Positions 14,914-23,300 of a DNA stretch of 23,302 nt are shown here, piece after piece. Position numbers and translations under genes: made by a program. How positions within the stretch are numbered: position 1 is the stretch's first letter; every line of letters starts with the position of its first letter. This DNA comes from Lachnospiraceae bacterium EP-SM-12S-S03. GTDB taxonomy: Bacteria; Bacillota; Clostridia; Lachnospirales; Lachnospiraceae. The notes beneath the pieces are model-generated. The model had not been told where the DNA came from. It saw nothing but the letters and a program-made list of their open reading frames with translations, and searched no databases. The stretch covers positions 1-23,302 of the forward strand of contig JAJBSL010000033.1 in assembly GCA_020540725.1 (NCBI GenBank), in the 5' to 3' direction.

Positions 14914-16368
14914 ATGATTGATATTTATTTACGGGAAGAATTTTATGCGTATGATGCGTTTCACATTACGAAAGCTTTTTTCCCGGAAGAGGAGATAAAA
15001 CAGCACATAGGGGAAGAAAGAGAGAAGCTTCTTGTGATAGAAAAAGAAGGTGCGCCGTTGGTTGAACTGGATGAGGCAGAATTGGAAAGTCTTTCAGACA
15101 GTGTATTAAAAAAACAAAAAAAGAGTTTTGTAAACAAAAAGATTTACAAAGAATTGTGTAAGTATACAGGAAAAGAACTTGCATGGGGAATTCTTACCGG
15201 AGTGCGTCCAACGAAGCTCGCTATGAAAAAAGTAGAGGAAGGCTGTACGGATGCGGAGGCAGAAAATTGGTTCCGGGAGAATTATATGGTGACGAAGAAG
15301 AAAGCAGCTCTTAGTGTGGAAATTGCGAAACGTGAGAAAGCATTGTTAGAGCGGCTGGATTATAAGAACGGATATAGCCTGTATGTTGGAATTCCGTTTT
15401 GTCCGACTATCTGTTCCTATTGCTCCTTTTCTTCGTATCCGTTACACGAGTGGAAAGAAAAAGTAGATGCGTATCTGGATGCGCTTTGCAAAGAGATTAC
15501 TTTCGTGGGGAAGGTGTCAAAGGACAAAAAATTGAATACGGTTTACATTGGCGGAGGAACGCCGACCACATTAGAACCGGAGCAGTTGGATCGCCTTCTT
15601 ACACATATGGAGTCCACCTTCAGTTATGAGGATCTGCAGGAGTTTACGGTGGAAGCGGGAAGACCGGACAGCATTACAAGAGAAAAACTGGAAGTGCTGC
15701 GTAAGCATCACATTTCCCGGATTTCGGTCAATCCTCAGACGATGCAGCAGAAGACATTGGATGTCATTGGAAGAAAGCATACGGTGCAGGATGTGGTTGA
15801 TATTTTCTATATGGCAAGGGAACTTGGATTTGATAATATCAATATGGACCTGATCGCCGGACTTACGGGAGAGCATTTGTCCGATATGAGGCATACGCTG
15901 CAGCAGATCAGAGAACTTTCGCCGGACAGCCTGACTGTGCATTCCCTTGCGATCAAGCGTGCGGCAAGACTTGGACGGACAGAAGGGTACAGGGAACAGA
16001 TCAGTGAGGCGGAAGAGCTTTCGCAGATGATCGAACTTGCGGCAGAGTATGCAAAGGAAATGGATTTGTTTCCTTATTACTTATATCGGCAGAAAAATAT
16101 TGCAGGGAATTTTGAAAATGTTGGCTATGCAAAGGTTGACAAAGCAGGAATATACAATATACTTATTATGGAGGAGAAACAATCGATTGTTGCGGTGGGA
16201 GCAGGCGCTTCTACAAAGATTGTACTTCCAAAAGGGAAAGAAATACCGGATCAGAAAACCGGAGATTTGAAGAATATTGTACGTGTAGAAAATGTGAAAG
16301 ATGTCAAAGAGTATATCGCACGTATTGATGAAATGATAGAACGAAAAGGAGAATGGTTATGGCGTTAA
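14914..16368 (+). CDS. hemZ: Coproporphyrinogen dehydrogenase-like radical SAM protein HemZ
   Basis: A 484-residue HemN-related radical SAM protein. The N-terminal about 155 residues are specific to HemZ; WGILTGVRPTKL sits at 91-102. The radical SAM core begins with C163-x3-C167-x2-C170 (PFCPTICSYCSF), followed by YIGGGTPTTL and the ISVNPQTMQQ segment. HemZ is annotated as an oxygen-independent coproporphyrinogen III oxidase, but many HemN-like proteins are in fact heme chaperones or methyltransferases, so the reaction is not certain. No other heme gene is visible nearby. It overlaps hisS by ten bases, implying coupled translation. Confidence 0.88.
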   Translation: MIDIYLREEFYAYDAFHITKAFFPEEEIKQHIGEEREKLLVIEKEGAPLVELDEAELESLSDSVLKKQKKSFVNKKIYKELCKYTGKELAWGILTGVRPTKLAMKKVEEGCTDAEAENWFRENYMVTKKKAALSVEIAKREKALLERLDYKNGYSLYVGIPFCPTICSYCSFSSYPLHEWKEKVDAYLDALCKEITFVGKVSKDKKLNTVYIGGGTPTTLEPEQLDRLLTHMESTFSYEDLQEFTVEAGRPDSITREKLEVLRKHHISRISVNPQTMQQKTLDVIGRKHTVQDVVDIFYMARELGFDNINMDLIAGLTGEHLSDMRHTLQQIRELSPDSLTVHSLAIKRAARLGRTEGYREQISEAEELSQMIELAAEYAKEMDLFPYYLYRQKNIAGNFENVGYAKVDKAGIYNILIMEEKQSIVAVGAGASTKIVLPKGKEIPDQKTGDLKNIVRVENVKDVKEYIARIDEMIERKGEWLWR

Positions 16369-17624
16369 AGAAGAAGCCGGTTACAGGGATGAATGATATG
16401 ATGCCACGGGAGATGGAAATCCGTGATTATGTGATTCACCTGATCAAAGAGACATATAAGACATTTGGTTTCTCATCGATGGAGACACCTTGTGTAGAAC
16501 ATATCGAGAATCTTTGCAGTAAGCAGGGCGGAGATAATGAGAAATTGATCTTTAAGATTATGAAGCGCGGGGAAAAGCTGAAAATCGACACGGCAAAAGA
16601 AGAGAACGATCTTGTGGACGGAGGACTTCGGTACGACCTCACGGTGCCGCTTGCAAGATATTACGCGAATTATGCCAATGAACTTCCGGCGCCTTTTAAA
16701 GCCCTTCAGATTGGAAACGTGTGGAGAGCAGACCGCCCGCAGCGAGGACGTTTCCGCCAGTTTATGCAGTGTGATATCGATATCCTTGGAGAACCAGGCA
16801 ATCTGGCAGAGATTGAGCTTATTTTAGCGACAACGGCCATGCTTGGAAAGTTACACTTTACAAATTTTACAGTATGCATTAATGACAGAAATATTTTAAA
16901 AGCCATGGCTGTTTTCTGTGGGTTTAAAGAAGAAGATTATGATGAAGTTTTTATTATTTTAGATAAGATGGATAAGATCGGAGCGGAAGGTGTTGCCGGT
17001 GAGCTTCAGGAGATGGGATATGCGAAAGAAAATGTGGATGCATACTTACATCTTTTTGATGAGATCAGTCCGGATGTGGAAGGAATCCGTTTCTTAAAAG
17101 AAAAGTTGGGAGACTTCTTGCCGACAGAAACATCGGACGGAATGGAGACGATTATTTCCAGTGTAGAAGCTGTAAAGGAAGCAGAATTTAAGATTGCATT
17201 CGATCCGACACTTGTAAGAGGTCAGTCTTACTATACGGGAACGATTTTTGAAATCCGTATGGATGAGTTCGGGGGTTCTGTTGCCGGAGGCGGACGTTAC
17301 GATAAAATGATCGGGAAATTTACGGGACAGGATACACCAGCCTGCGGTTTTTCTATCGGATTTGAAAGAATTGTGATGCTTCTATTGGAAAACGGATATG
17401 AAGTACCATCAAATAACTTGAAGAAAGCGTATCTGATCGAGAAGAAAATGCCGAAAGAAGGAACATTGAAAGTACTCCAGATGGCAAAGGCGGATCGAGA
17501 AGCCGGATATCAGGTAATGATCGTAAATATGAAGAAAAATAAAAAATTCCAAAAGGAACAACTTCAGGAAAACGGATACAAAGAAATTGTAGAATGTTAT
17601 GCCGATTCCATTGGAAATATGTAA
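16359..17624 (+). CDS. hisS: Histidyl-tRNA synthetase
   Basis: Class II enzyme charging tRNA-His, 421 residues. Motif 1 region includes GFSSMETPCVEHIE; motif 2 is IGNVWRADRPQRGRFRQFMQCDIDILG; motif 3 ends GFSIGFERIVM with its arginine intact. The histidine-specific loop reads LVRGQSYYTG where many enzymes have LVRGLDYYT; the key Arg is kept. The ATG at 16359 has AAAAGGAG seven bases upstream, whereas the in-frame ATG at 16353 is too close to it. The short C-terminal domain (about residues 335-421) is the anticodon-binding region. A HisZ-like paralogue is less likely since motifs 2 and 3 look complete. Confidence 0.9.
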   Translation: MALKKKPVTGMNDMMPREMEIRDYVIHLIKETYKTFGFSSMETPCVEHIENLCSKQGGDNEKLIFKIMKRGEKLKIDTAKEENDLVDGGLRYDLTVPLARYYANYANELPAPFKALQIGNVWRADRPQRGRFRQFMQCDIDILGEPGNLAEIELILATTAMLGKLHFTNFTVCINDRNILKAMAVFCGFKEEDYDEVFIILDKMDKIGAEGVAGELQEMGYAKENVDAYLHLFDEISPDVEGIRFLKEKLGDFLPTETSDGMETIISSVEAVKEAEFKIAFDPTLVRGQSYYTGTIFEIRMDEFGGSVAGGGRYDKMIGKFTGQDTPACGFSIGFERIVMLLLENGYEVPSNNLKKAYLIEKKMPKEGTLKVLQMAKADREAGYQVMIVNMKKNKKFQKEQLQENGYKEIVECYADSIGNM

Positions 17625-17639
17625 AGGAGAGAGAAAATC

Positions 17640-19436
17640 ATGGCAGAATCAATGCAGGGATTAAAAAGAACACATCGTTGTGCCGAGCTTACTGCAGCCA
17701 ATGTAGGTGAGACAGTTACCATTATGGGTTGGGTACAGAAAAACAGAAATAAAGGAGGTCTTGTTTTCGTTGACGTAAGAGACCGTTCCGGAATCATTCA
17801 GGTTGTATTCGAGGAAGGAAGCTGTGATGCGGCGCTTATCGAGAAGGCTGCAAAGCTTCGTTCGGAATTTGTAGTAGCTGTTGTTGGAAAAGTGGAGAAA
17901 CGTTCCGGTGCAGTAAATGAAAACCTTGCTACCGGTGAGATTGAAATTGCTCCGACAGAACTTCGCGTACTGTCAGAGTCTGAGACACCACCATTCCCAA
18001 TTGAGGAAAACAGTAAGACAAAAGAAGAAGTACGTCTGAAAAACCGGGTCCTTGACCTTAGAAGACCGGATTTGCAGAGAAACTTAATCATGCGAAGCAA
18101 AGCAGCAACACTGACACGTCAGTTCCTTGCTGAAGAAGGATTCCTTGAGATTGAGACACCGATGCTGATTAAGAGTACGCCGGAAGGGGCAAGGGATTAC
18201 CTTGTACCAAGCCGTGTACACCCGGGAAACTTTTATGCACTGCCACAGTCACCGCAGATTTTCAAACAGTTATTGATGTGTGCGGGATATGATCGCTATT
18301 TCCAGATTGTAAAATGTTTCCGTGACGAAGACTTACGTGCAGACCGTCAGCCAGAGTTTACACAGATCGATATGGAGCTTTCGTTCGTAGATGTGGATGA
18401 TGTCATTGATGTAAACGAAAGATTGCTTGCAAAATTATTCAAAGAGATTTTAAATGTGGAAGTTCCTCTTCCGATTCAGAGAATGACATGGCAGGAGGCG
18501 ATGGACAGATTCGGTTCCGACAAACCGGACATTCGTTTCGGTATGGAACTTCAGGATGTGTCTGAAGTGGTAAAAGACTGTGACTTCGTCGTGTTCAAAG
18601 GCGCGCTTGAAAATGGGGGAAGTGTTCGTGGTATCAATGCGAAAGGTCAGGGAGCAATGCCACGTAAGAAGATTGACAAATTAGTTGATTTTGCAAAGAC
18701 ATATGGAGCAAAGGGACTTGCTTATGTTGCAATTCAGGAAGACGGAAGTGTGAAATCTTCCTTTGCAAAATTCATGACAGATGAGCAGATGGCGGCGCTT
18801 ATCAAAGCAATGGATGGAGAAAATGGAGACTTGTTATTATTTGCAGCAGACAAGAATAAAGTAGTATGGGATGTTCTTGGAGCTCTTCGTCTCGAGATTG
18901 CCAGACAGTTAGACTTACTGGATAAAGGGGAATATAAGTTCTTATGGGTAACGGAATTTCCATTATTAGAGTGGAATGAAGAAGCCGGAAGATATACGGC
19001 AATGCATCATCCATTCACAATGCCGATGGAAGAAGACTTGGATTTGATTGATACAGAACCAGGAAAGGTACGTGCAAAAGCATATGATATCGTGCTTAAC
19101 GGAACAGAGCTTGGTGGAGGAAGTGTACGAATTTTCAATAACGAGATTCAGAACAAGATGTTTGAAGTGCTTGGATTTACAAAAGAGCAGGCAGAAGAAC
19201 AGTTTGGTTTCCTTCTGAATGCATTCAAATATGGAGTTCCACCACACGCAGGGCTCGCATATGGTCTTGACCGCCTTATTATGTTGATGGCAAAACAGGA
19301 TAGTATCCGTGATGTGATCGCATTCCCGAAAGTAAAAGATGCATCTGACTTGATGACAGAAGCGCCGGCAGGGGTTGACCCAAAACAGCTGGAAGAGTTA
19401 GGACTTGCAATCGTAGCAGAAGAAACAGAAGAATAG
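17640..19436 (+). CDS. aspS: Aspartyl-tRNA synthetase
   Basis: Class II enzyme charging tRNA-Asp, 598 residues, the typical bacterial length. An N-terminal OB-fold anticodon-binding domain (GWVQKNRNKGGLVFVDVRD at about 30-48) leads to the catalytic domain with YALPQSPQIFKQLLM, motif 2 FRDEDLRADRQPEFTQID, the bacterial GAD insertion (about residues 290-420), and motif 3 GLAYGLDRLIMLM. AAAGGAG lies ten bases before the ATG. It follows hisS after 15 bases, an order common in Firmicutes, and is the last gene of the run before a strong terminator. No T-box leader is present, so any control is from upstream. Confidence 0.96.
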   Translation: MAESMQGLKRTHRCAELTAANVGETVTIMGWVQKNRNKGGLVFVDVRDRSGIIQVVFEEGSCDAALIEKAAKLRSEFVVAVVGKVEKRSGAVNENLATGEIEIAPTELRVLSESETPPFPIEENSKTKEEVRLKNRVLDLRRPDLQRNLIMRSKAATLTRQFLAEEGFLEIETPMLIKSTPEGARDYLVPSRVHPGNFYALPQSPQIFKQLLMCAGYDRYFQIVKCFRDEDLRADRQPEFTQIDMELSFVDVDDVIDVNERLLAKLFKEILNVEVPLPIQRMTWQEAMDRFGSDKPDIRFGMELQDVSEVVKDCDFVVFKGALENGGSVRGINAKGQGAMPRKKIDKLVDFAKTYGAKGLAYVAIQEDGSVKSSFAKFMTDEQMAALIKAMDGENGDLLLFAADKNKVVWDVLGALRLEIARQLDLLDKGEYKFLWVTEFPLLEWNEEAGRYTAMHHPFTMPMEEDLDLIDTEPGKVRAKAYDIVLNGTELGGGSVRIFNNEIQNKMFEVLGFTKEQAEEQFGFLLNAFKYGVPPHAGLAYGLDRLIMLMAKQDSIRDVIAFPKVKDASDLMTEAPAGVDPKQLEELGLAIVAEETEE

Positions 19437-19450
19437 AATGATAAGTATTG

Positions 19451-19474
19451 GGGTTGTCTAAGGACAACCCTTTT
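19451..19474 (+). terminator. Intrinsic terminator after aspS
   Basis: GGGTTGTC (19451-19458), a TAAG loop and GACAACCC (19463-19470) make an eight-base perfect stem followed by TTTT. It closes the recJ-aspS run and insulates the sulfur operon. Confidence 0.9.
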
Positions 19475-19484
19475 AAATTACCTA

Positions 19485-19513
19485 TTGACAAAGTAGGCAA
19501 AACGCATTATACT
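19485..19513 (+). promoter_or_regulatory. Promoter of the cysteine/methionine operon
   Basis: A perfect TTGACA (19485-19490) stands 17 bases before TATACT (19508-19513), only one base from consensus. The -35 sits within a CCTA...TAGG dyad (19481-19497). Confidence 0.88.
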
Positions 19514-19539
19514 TTTACCAACCAAAAAGGTAGGTAAAA
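19513..19539 (+). promoter_or_regulatory. Probable Rrf2 operator over the start site
   Basis: TTTTACCAACC (19513-19523) and GGTAGGTAAAA (19529-19539) are inverted copies with one mismatch around AAAAA, covering the expected transcription start. A second, weaker dyad CCTA...TAGG (19481-19497) straddles the -35 and shares the CC/TAGG wording. The operon's own Rrf2 regulator is the obvious candidate to bind both; this is inference. Confidence 0.65.
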
Positions 19540-19553
19540 AGAGAGGAAAGGAA

Positions 19554-20846
19554 ATGATGCTTATGTCTAACTACAAATTTGAAACTTTACAACTCCATGT
19601 GGGTCAGGAACAGCCGGATCCGGCAACAGATGCCCGTGCAGTTCCGATCTATGCAACTACATCTTATGTGTTTCACGATTCCGCTCATGCAGCAGCACGT
19701 TTCGGGCTTTCGGATGCAGGTAACATTTACGGAAGATTAACCAATTCTACCCAGGATGTTTTAGAAAAACGCGTTGCGGCTCTGGAGGGAGGCGTAGCAG
19801 CATTGGCATTGGCATCCGGCGCGGCAGCGATTGCGTATGTATTAGAAGCGCTTGGGCAAAATGGGGGACATTTTGTATCACAGAAAAGTATTTATGGGGG
19901 AAGTTACAATCTTTTGGCGCACACACTTCCGAATTTTGGCATTACAGCTTCTTTTGTGAATATTCATGATCTTGCGGAAGTGGAAGCGGCGATCCAGGAG
20001 AATACAAGAGCAATCTATATAGAAACGCTTGGAAATCCAAACAGTGATATTCCGGATATGGATGCGCTGGCCAAACTGGCCCATAAATATGGAATCCCGT
20101 TAGTTGTAGATAATACATTCGGCACGCCGTATTTGATTCGGCCGATTGAGCATGGAGCAGATATTGTAGTGCATTCTGCTACAAAATTTTTAGGTGGACA
20201 TGGAACAACTCTAGGAGGGGTGATTGTAGATTCCGGTAAGTTTGATTGGACTGCTTCAGGAAAATATCCGGCAATTGCGGAACCAAACCCGAGTTATCAT
20301 GGAATTTCTTTTGTGGAGGCAGCGAAAGAAGCAGCATTTGTTACCTATATCCGGGCAATTCTTCTGAGAGATACAGGGGCTGCAATTTCTCCGTTTGCAG
20401 CATTTCTGTTATTACAGGGAATTGAAACGTTATCCCTTCGTTTGGAACGGCATGCGGAAAATACAAAGAAAGTTGTGGAATTTTTGAGCGCGCATCCGCA
20501 GGTGGAGAAAGTCAATCATCCGTCCCTTTTGGAACATCCGGATCACGATTTGTATGAGAAGTATTTTCCGAATGGAGGAGCGTCTATTTTTACATTTGAA
20601 ATCAAAGGTGGAGAAAAGGAAGCGCATCAATTCATTGATCATTTGCAGATCTTTTCACTTCTTGCAAATGTAGCGGATGTGAAGAGTCTTGTCATTCATC
20701 CGGCAACGACAACACATAGCCAGCTTACCGAAACGGAACTGAAAGAGCAGGGAATCAAACCAAATACAGTACGGCTTTCCATAGGAACAGAGCATATAGA
20801 TGATATCCTTGCTGATTTACAAAAGGGATTTGAAGCGTTGAAATAA
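19554..20846 (+). CDS. metY: O-acetylhomoserine sulfhydrylase
   Basis: PLP enzyme that makes homocysteine from O-acetylhomoserine and sulfide, feeding methionine synthesis; some members also act on O-acetylserine. It has 430 residues from the first ATG. Signatures: [22 protein letters not shown] (the long family form of the active-site segment), [26 protein letters not shown], and [12 protein letters not shown] with PLP lysine K211. Three in-frame ATGs are possible (19554, 19557, 19563). GAGG seven bases before the first favours 19554, while homologues starting [12 protein letters not shown] favour 19563. It leads an operon with cysK and an Rrf2 regulator and lacks a SAM riboswitch or T-box, so control is probably by the palindrome at its promoter. 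Confidence 0.93.
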   Translation: MMLMSNYKFETLQLHVGQEQPDPATDARAVPIYATTSYVFHDSAHAAARFGLSDAGNIYGRLTNSTQDVLEKRVAALEGGVAALALASGAAAIAYVLEALGQNGGHFVSQKSIYGGSYNLLAHTLPNFGITASFVNIHDLAEVEAAIQENTRAIYIETLGNPNSDIPDMDALAKLAHKYGIPLVVDNTFGTPYLIRPIEHGADIVVHSATKFLGGHGTTLGGVIVDSGKFDWTASGKYPAIAEPNPSYHGISFVEAAKEAAFVTYIRAILLRDTGAAISPFAAFLLLQGIETLSLRLERHAENTKKVVEFLSAHPQVEKVNHPSLLEHPDHDLYEKYFPNGGASIFTFEIKGGEKEAHQFIDHLQIFSLLANVADVKSLVIHPATTTHSQLTETELKEQGIKPNTVRLSIGTEHIDDILADLQKGFEALK

Positions 20847-20865
20847 AGAAAAGGTGGGAAGATTC

Positions 20866-21798
20866 ATGGCGCATATTTATACATCTTCCGATCAGTTGAT
20901 TGGAAATACTCCTTTGCTGGAGCTTACACATGTGGAAAAGGAATTGGGGTTGAAAGCAACAATTCTTGCGAAACTGGAATATTTAAATCCGGCAGGTTCT
21001 GTAAAGGATCGCGTTGCCAGAGAAATGATCGATGATGCCGAAGCAGCCGGACATCTGAAACCGGGTTCCGTAATTATAGAACCTACATCCGGAAATACGG
21101 GAATCGGTCTTGCGGCAGTAGCGGCAGCAAGAGGATACCGCGTGGTGATCGTAATGCCCGATACAATGTCTGTAGAACGGAGACAATTAATGAAAGCGTA
21201 CGGCGCAGAACTTGTATTGAGCGAAGGTGCAAAAGGGATGAAAGGAGCAATTGCCAAGGCAGAAGAGCTGGCGGCGGATATTCCGAATAGTTTTATTCCG
21301 GGACAGTTTGTGAATCCTGCCAATCCAAAAGCACATCGAATGACAACAGGGCCCGAAATCTACAGAGATACCGACGGGAATGTGGATATCTTTGTTGCAG
21401 GTGTGGGAACAGGTGGAACAATCACGGGTGTAGGAGAATATTTGAAAGAAAGGAAACCGTCCGTAAAAGTAGTGGTTGTGGAGCCGGAAGACTCGGCAGT
21501 TCTTTCCGGGAAAGCTTCCGGTCCGCATAAAATCCAAGGCATCGGTGCAGGGTTTATACCGGAGATTTTGAACACGGAAATCTATGATGAAATTATTCCG
21601 GTGTCTGCAGAAGACGCATTTTCCGCAGGAAGAATGGCTGGAAAGAAGGAAGGAGTACTAGTGGGAATCTCCTCCGGAGCTGCTTTGTGGGCTGCTGTAG
21701 AACTTGCGAAGCGTCCGGAAAATGAAGGGAAAACGATTGTGGTACTCTTACCGGATACAGGAGACAGATATCTGTCTACACCACTATTTGAGGAATAG
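20866..21798 (+). CDS. cysK: Cysteine synthase A (O-acetylserine sulfhydrylase)
   Basis: PLP enzyme that makes cysteine from O-acetylserine and sulfide, 310 residues. The PLP lysine is K47 in [22 protein letters not shown] is the substrate-binding loop and [15 protein letters not shown] holds the PLP phosphate. The C-terminus [16 protein letters not shown] is typical. The ATG at 20866 follows AAGGTGGG, and homologues start near there; the in-frame GTG at 20854 is part of that ribosome binding site. No serine acetyltransferase gene is in the window, so O-acetylserine must come from elsewhere. It lies between metY and the Rrf2 gene, 19 bases after the metY stop. Confidence 0.95.
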   Translation: MAHIYTSSDQLIGNTPLLELTHVEKELGLKATILAKLEYLNPAGSVKDRVAREMIDDAEAAGHLKPGSVIIEPTSGNTGIGLAAVAAARGYRVVIVMPDTMSVERRQLMKAYGAELVLSEGAKGMKGAIAKAEELAADIPNSFIPGQFVNPANPKAHRMTTGPEIYRDTDGNVDIFVAGVGTGGTITGVGEYLKERKPSVKVVVVEPEDSAVLSGKASGPHKIQGIGAGFIPEILNTEIYDEIIPVSAEDAFSAGRMAGKKEGVLVGISSGAALWAAVELAKRPENEGKTIVVLLPDTGDRYLSTPLFEE

Positions 21799-21807
21799 GA
21801 GAATCAT

Positions 21808-22215
21808 ATGCTGATATCAACGAGAGGGAGATATGCACTCAGAGTTCTGATAGATCTTGCGGAACATGGGGAGACAGGATATATTCCAATGAAAAAAGTG
21901 GCAGAACGACAAGGGATTTCTTTGAAATATCTGGAACAAATTCTTCCGTCACTTTCCAAGAATGGTTTCGTGGACGGAGTACACGGAAAGGGAGGAGGGT
22001 ATCGGCTTGCGAAAGATCCGAAAGATTGTAAAGTCGGAGAAATCCTTCGATTAACAGAAGGTAATCTGGCTCCGGTAGCATGTTTGACTTGTGAGGCAAA
22101 ACAATGCGAACGCATGGGAGAGTGCAGGACGTATCCTATGTGGACGGAATTTCAACAGTTGGTTAACGAGTATTTCGATGGAATTACCATTGCAGATCTT
22201 ATGAAGAAAGAGTAG
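21808..22215 (+). CDS. Rrf2-family transcription regulator with cysteine cluster (CymR/IscR-like)
   Basis: A 135-residue winged-helix DNA-binding regulator. Start LISTRGRYALRVLIDLA, recognition region GISLKYLEQILPSL, and wing GVHGKGGGYRLAKDP are typical Rrf2. It carries C92, C95, C100 and C106 in CLTCEAKQCERMGEC, close to the IscR cluster ligands at 92, 98 and 104, so an Fe-S cluster or redox sensing is plausible. C74 is extra. Being last in the metY-cysK operon suggests a CymR-like role in cysteine control and feedback on its own promoter. ATAGGAG six bases upstream overlaps the cysK stop. Whether it senses cysteine, CysK or Fe-S status cannot be read from the sequence. Confidence 0.88.
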   Translation: MLISTRGRYALRVLIDLAEHGETGYIPMKKVAERQGISLKYLEQILPSLSKNGFVDGVHGKGGGYRLAKDPKDCKVGEILRLTEGNLAPVACLTCEAKQCERMGECRTYPMWTEFQQLVNEYFDGITIADLMKKE

Positions 22216-22223
22216 ATAGCAAG

Positions 22224-22268
22224 AAAAAGGAGGGCATCAGTCGTCAGATTTTGAGACGGATGCCCTCC
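22224..22268 (-). terminator. Terminator of the LUD gene (convergent end)
   Basis: GGAGGGCATC (22229-22238) and GATGCCCTCC (22259-22268) form a ten-base stem, extended by an inner CGTC/GACG pairing. Reading leftward it is followed by five T (22224-22228), so it is a good terminator for the leftward gene. In the rightward direction it lacks a U-run and may only partly end the cys operon. Confidence 0.8.
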
Positions 22269-22313
22269 AAAATTGTAAAGTCTGTAAGGAGAATCCGGCA
22301 AATTTAAGGAAAC

Positions 22314-22328
22314 GCTGATGAAATCAGC
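22314..22328 (-). other. Short hairpin and poly-C run after the LUD gene
   Basis: GCTGAT-GAA-ATCAGC is a six-base stem with a three-base loop, next to a run of seven C (22331-22337) touching the stop codon of the leftward gene. No U-run follows. Role unknown; the 22216-22336 gap holds no gene. Confidence 0.4.
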
Positions 22329-22336
22329 AGCCCCCC

Positions 22337-22972
22337 CTAATATCCCAGTTCTTCTCCGATCAGAATTACTTTGATCCTTTCGTTGTGTCTGGAATATCTT
22401 GTGATAACGATCTGGGCACAAATACAATCTGGGCTTATACAGTTCATGCAATGTCCGGTTACAGAGCAAGGAGAGTGCATGTTGAGTCTCGTTACATTTG
22501 CAGGAGTTGCAAAATTACGCACGCGGGAGATTCCGGTTTCTACATCTGTAACAACTTTGTTCATGCCCACAAGAAGGATGACGTGTTCCGGTCCGTGCAT
22601 CAGGCATGCGACACGGTTGCCGTTACCATCAATATTAATGAGTTCACCATCGATGGTAATAGCATTGGAACTCATAAAGAAATAGTCAGAAGCGATGGAA
22701 TCGCGAAAAACCTGTTTCTTTTCTTCCGGTGTTGTTGCAAGGTTTCGGTCAATCAGATGCAGAGTGGAATCTTTCAGTGAATCATACATACCGGTTTCTT
22801 CAAAGGTCATGGAACCACCGAAACTTACGGAGGAACCATCCGGGATCATATTCATAGCAAGGTTTACAGCATCAGCACTGGTTTCGCAGTAATACCCTTC
22901 CATATTACGTTTGTTCAGGTTCTTGATGATTGTGTCAGCGAGTTTTTTGTAGGTTTCTTTTTTGGGATTCAT
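22337..22972 (-). CDS. LUD domain protein (LutC/YkgG-like)
   Basis: A 211-residue protein of the LUD (DUF162) family. The body reads as the usual fold, with SVSFGGSMTFEETG and NIDGNGNRVACLMHGPEHVI. The C-terminal tail has C169, C175, C178, C183 and C185 (CSVTGHCMNCISPDCIC), a cluster that could bind Fe-S or another metal. LutC works with LutA and LutB in lactate oxidation, but neither partner is here; this solitary, Cys-tailed form is common in Clostridia and has no fixed function. AGGAGG lies seven bases before the ATG at 22972. It is transcribed leftward from its own promoter and converges on the sulfur operon. Confidence 0.85.
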   Translation of the reverse strand: MNPKKETYKKLADTIIKNLNKRNMEGYYCETSADAVNLAMNMIPDGSSVSFGGSMTFEETGMYDSLKDSTLHLIDRNLATTPEEKKQVFRDSIASDYFFMSSNAITIDGELINIDGNGNRVACLMHGPEHVILLVGMNKVVTDVETGISRVRNFATPANVTRLNMHSPCSVTGHCMNCISPDCICAQIVITRYSRHNERIKVILIGEELGY

Positions 22973-23014
22973 ATGTGTACCTCCTGAATAAATAGAATTG
23001 TAATCATGTTTTCC

Positions 23015-23029
23015 ATTATATTTATTATA
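23015..23029 (-). promoter_or_regulatory. Promoter region of the LUD gene
   Basis: Reading leftward, two TATAAT hexamers occur (23024-23029 and 23015-23020) about 45-55 bases before the start codon. No good -35 precedes either, so which is used is unclear. Confidence 0.45.
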
Positions 23030-23055
23030 CTATAGCATTTTCTTAAAAAAAACTA

Positions 23056-23084
23056 TTGACAAATAGGAATGTGATAAGTATAAT
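23056..23084 (+). promoter_or_regulatory. Promoter of the tRNA-Gly pair
   Basis: A perfect TTGACA (23056-23061), 17-base spacer and perfect TATAAT (23079-23084) lie about 30 bases before the first tRNA, as expected for strong stable-RNA transcription. Confidence 0.92.
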
Positions 23085-23114
23085 AACTATTGTTGTGACG
23101 AACAAACAAAATAT

Positions 23115-23186
23115 GCACGAGTGGCTCAGTGGTGGAGTATCGCCTTGCCAAGGCGAGGGTCGCGGGTTCGAATCCCGTCTCGTGCT
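23115..23186 (+). tRNA. tRNA-Gly (GCC), copy 1
   Basis: A complete cloverleaf of 72 bases: acceptor GCACGAG/CTCGTGC with discriminator T, D-arm GCTCAGTGGTGGAGT, anticodon stem TCGCC/GGCGA with loop TTGCCAA giving anticodon GCC (23147-23149), and T-arm GCGGG-TTCGAAT-CCCGT. The 3' CCA is not encoded and must be added by enzyme. Confidence 0.97.
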
Positions 23187-23228
23187 TTTGAAAACTTAAG
23201 ATTGGTTTCGTAAGAAACAATATATTAT

Positions 23229-23300
23229 GCACGAGTGGCTCAGTGGTGGAGTATCGCCTTGCCAAGGCGAGGGTCGCGGGTTCGAATCCCGTCTCGTGCT
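23229..23300 (+). tRNA. tRNA-Gly (GCC), copy 2
   Basis: Base-for-base identical to the copy 114 bases upstream, with anticodon GCC at 23261-23263 and no encoded CCA. The 42-base spacer has no promoter match, so both are probably one transcript. More tRNAs may follow beyond the window. Confidence 0.97.

Noticed and set aside
19437..19553. SAM riboswitch or T-box in front of metY
   Set aside because: The gap after the aspS terminator is too short, with no T-box motif, no specifier stem and no antiterminator; a promoter and palindrome explain the region.
22385..22780. Rightward open frame of 131 codons within the LUD gene
   Set aside because: It is antisense to a gene with good ribosome binding site, terminator and family match, and has no ribosome binding site of its own.
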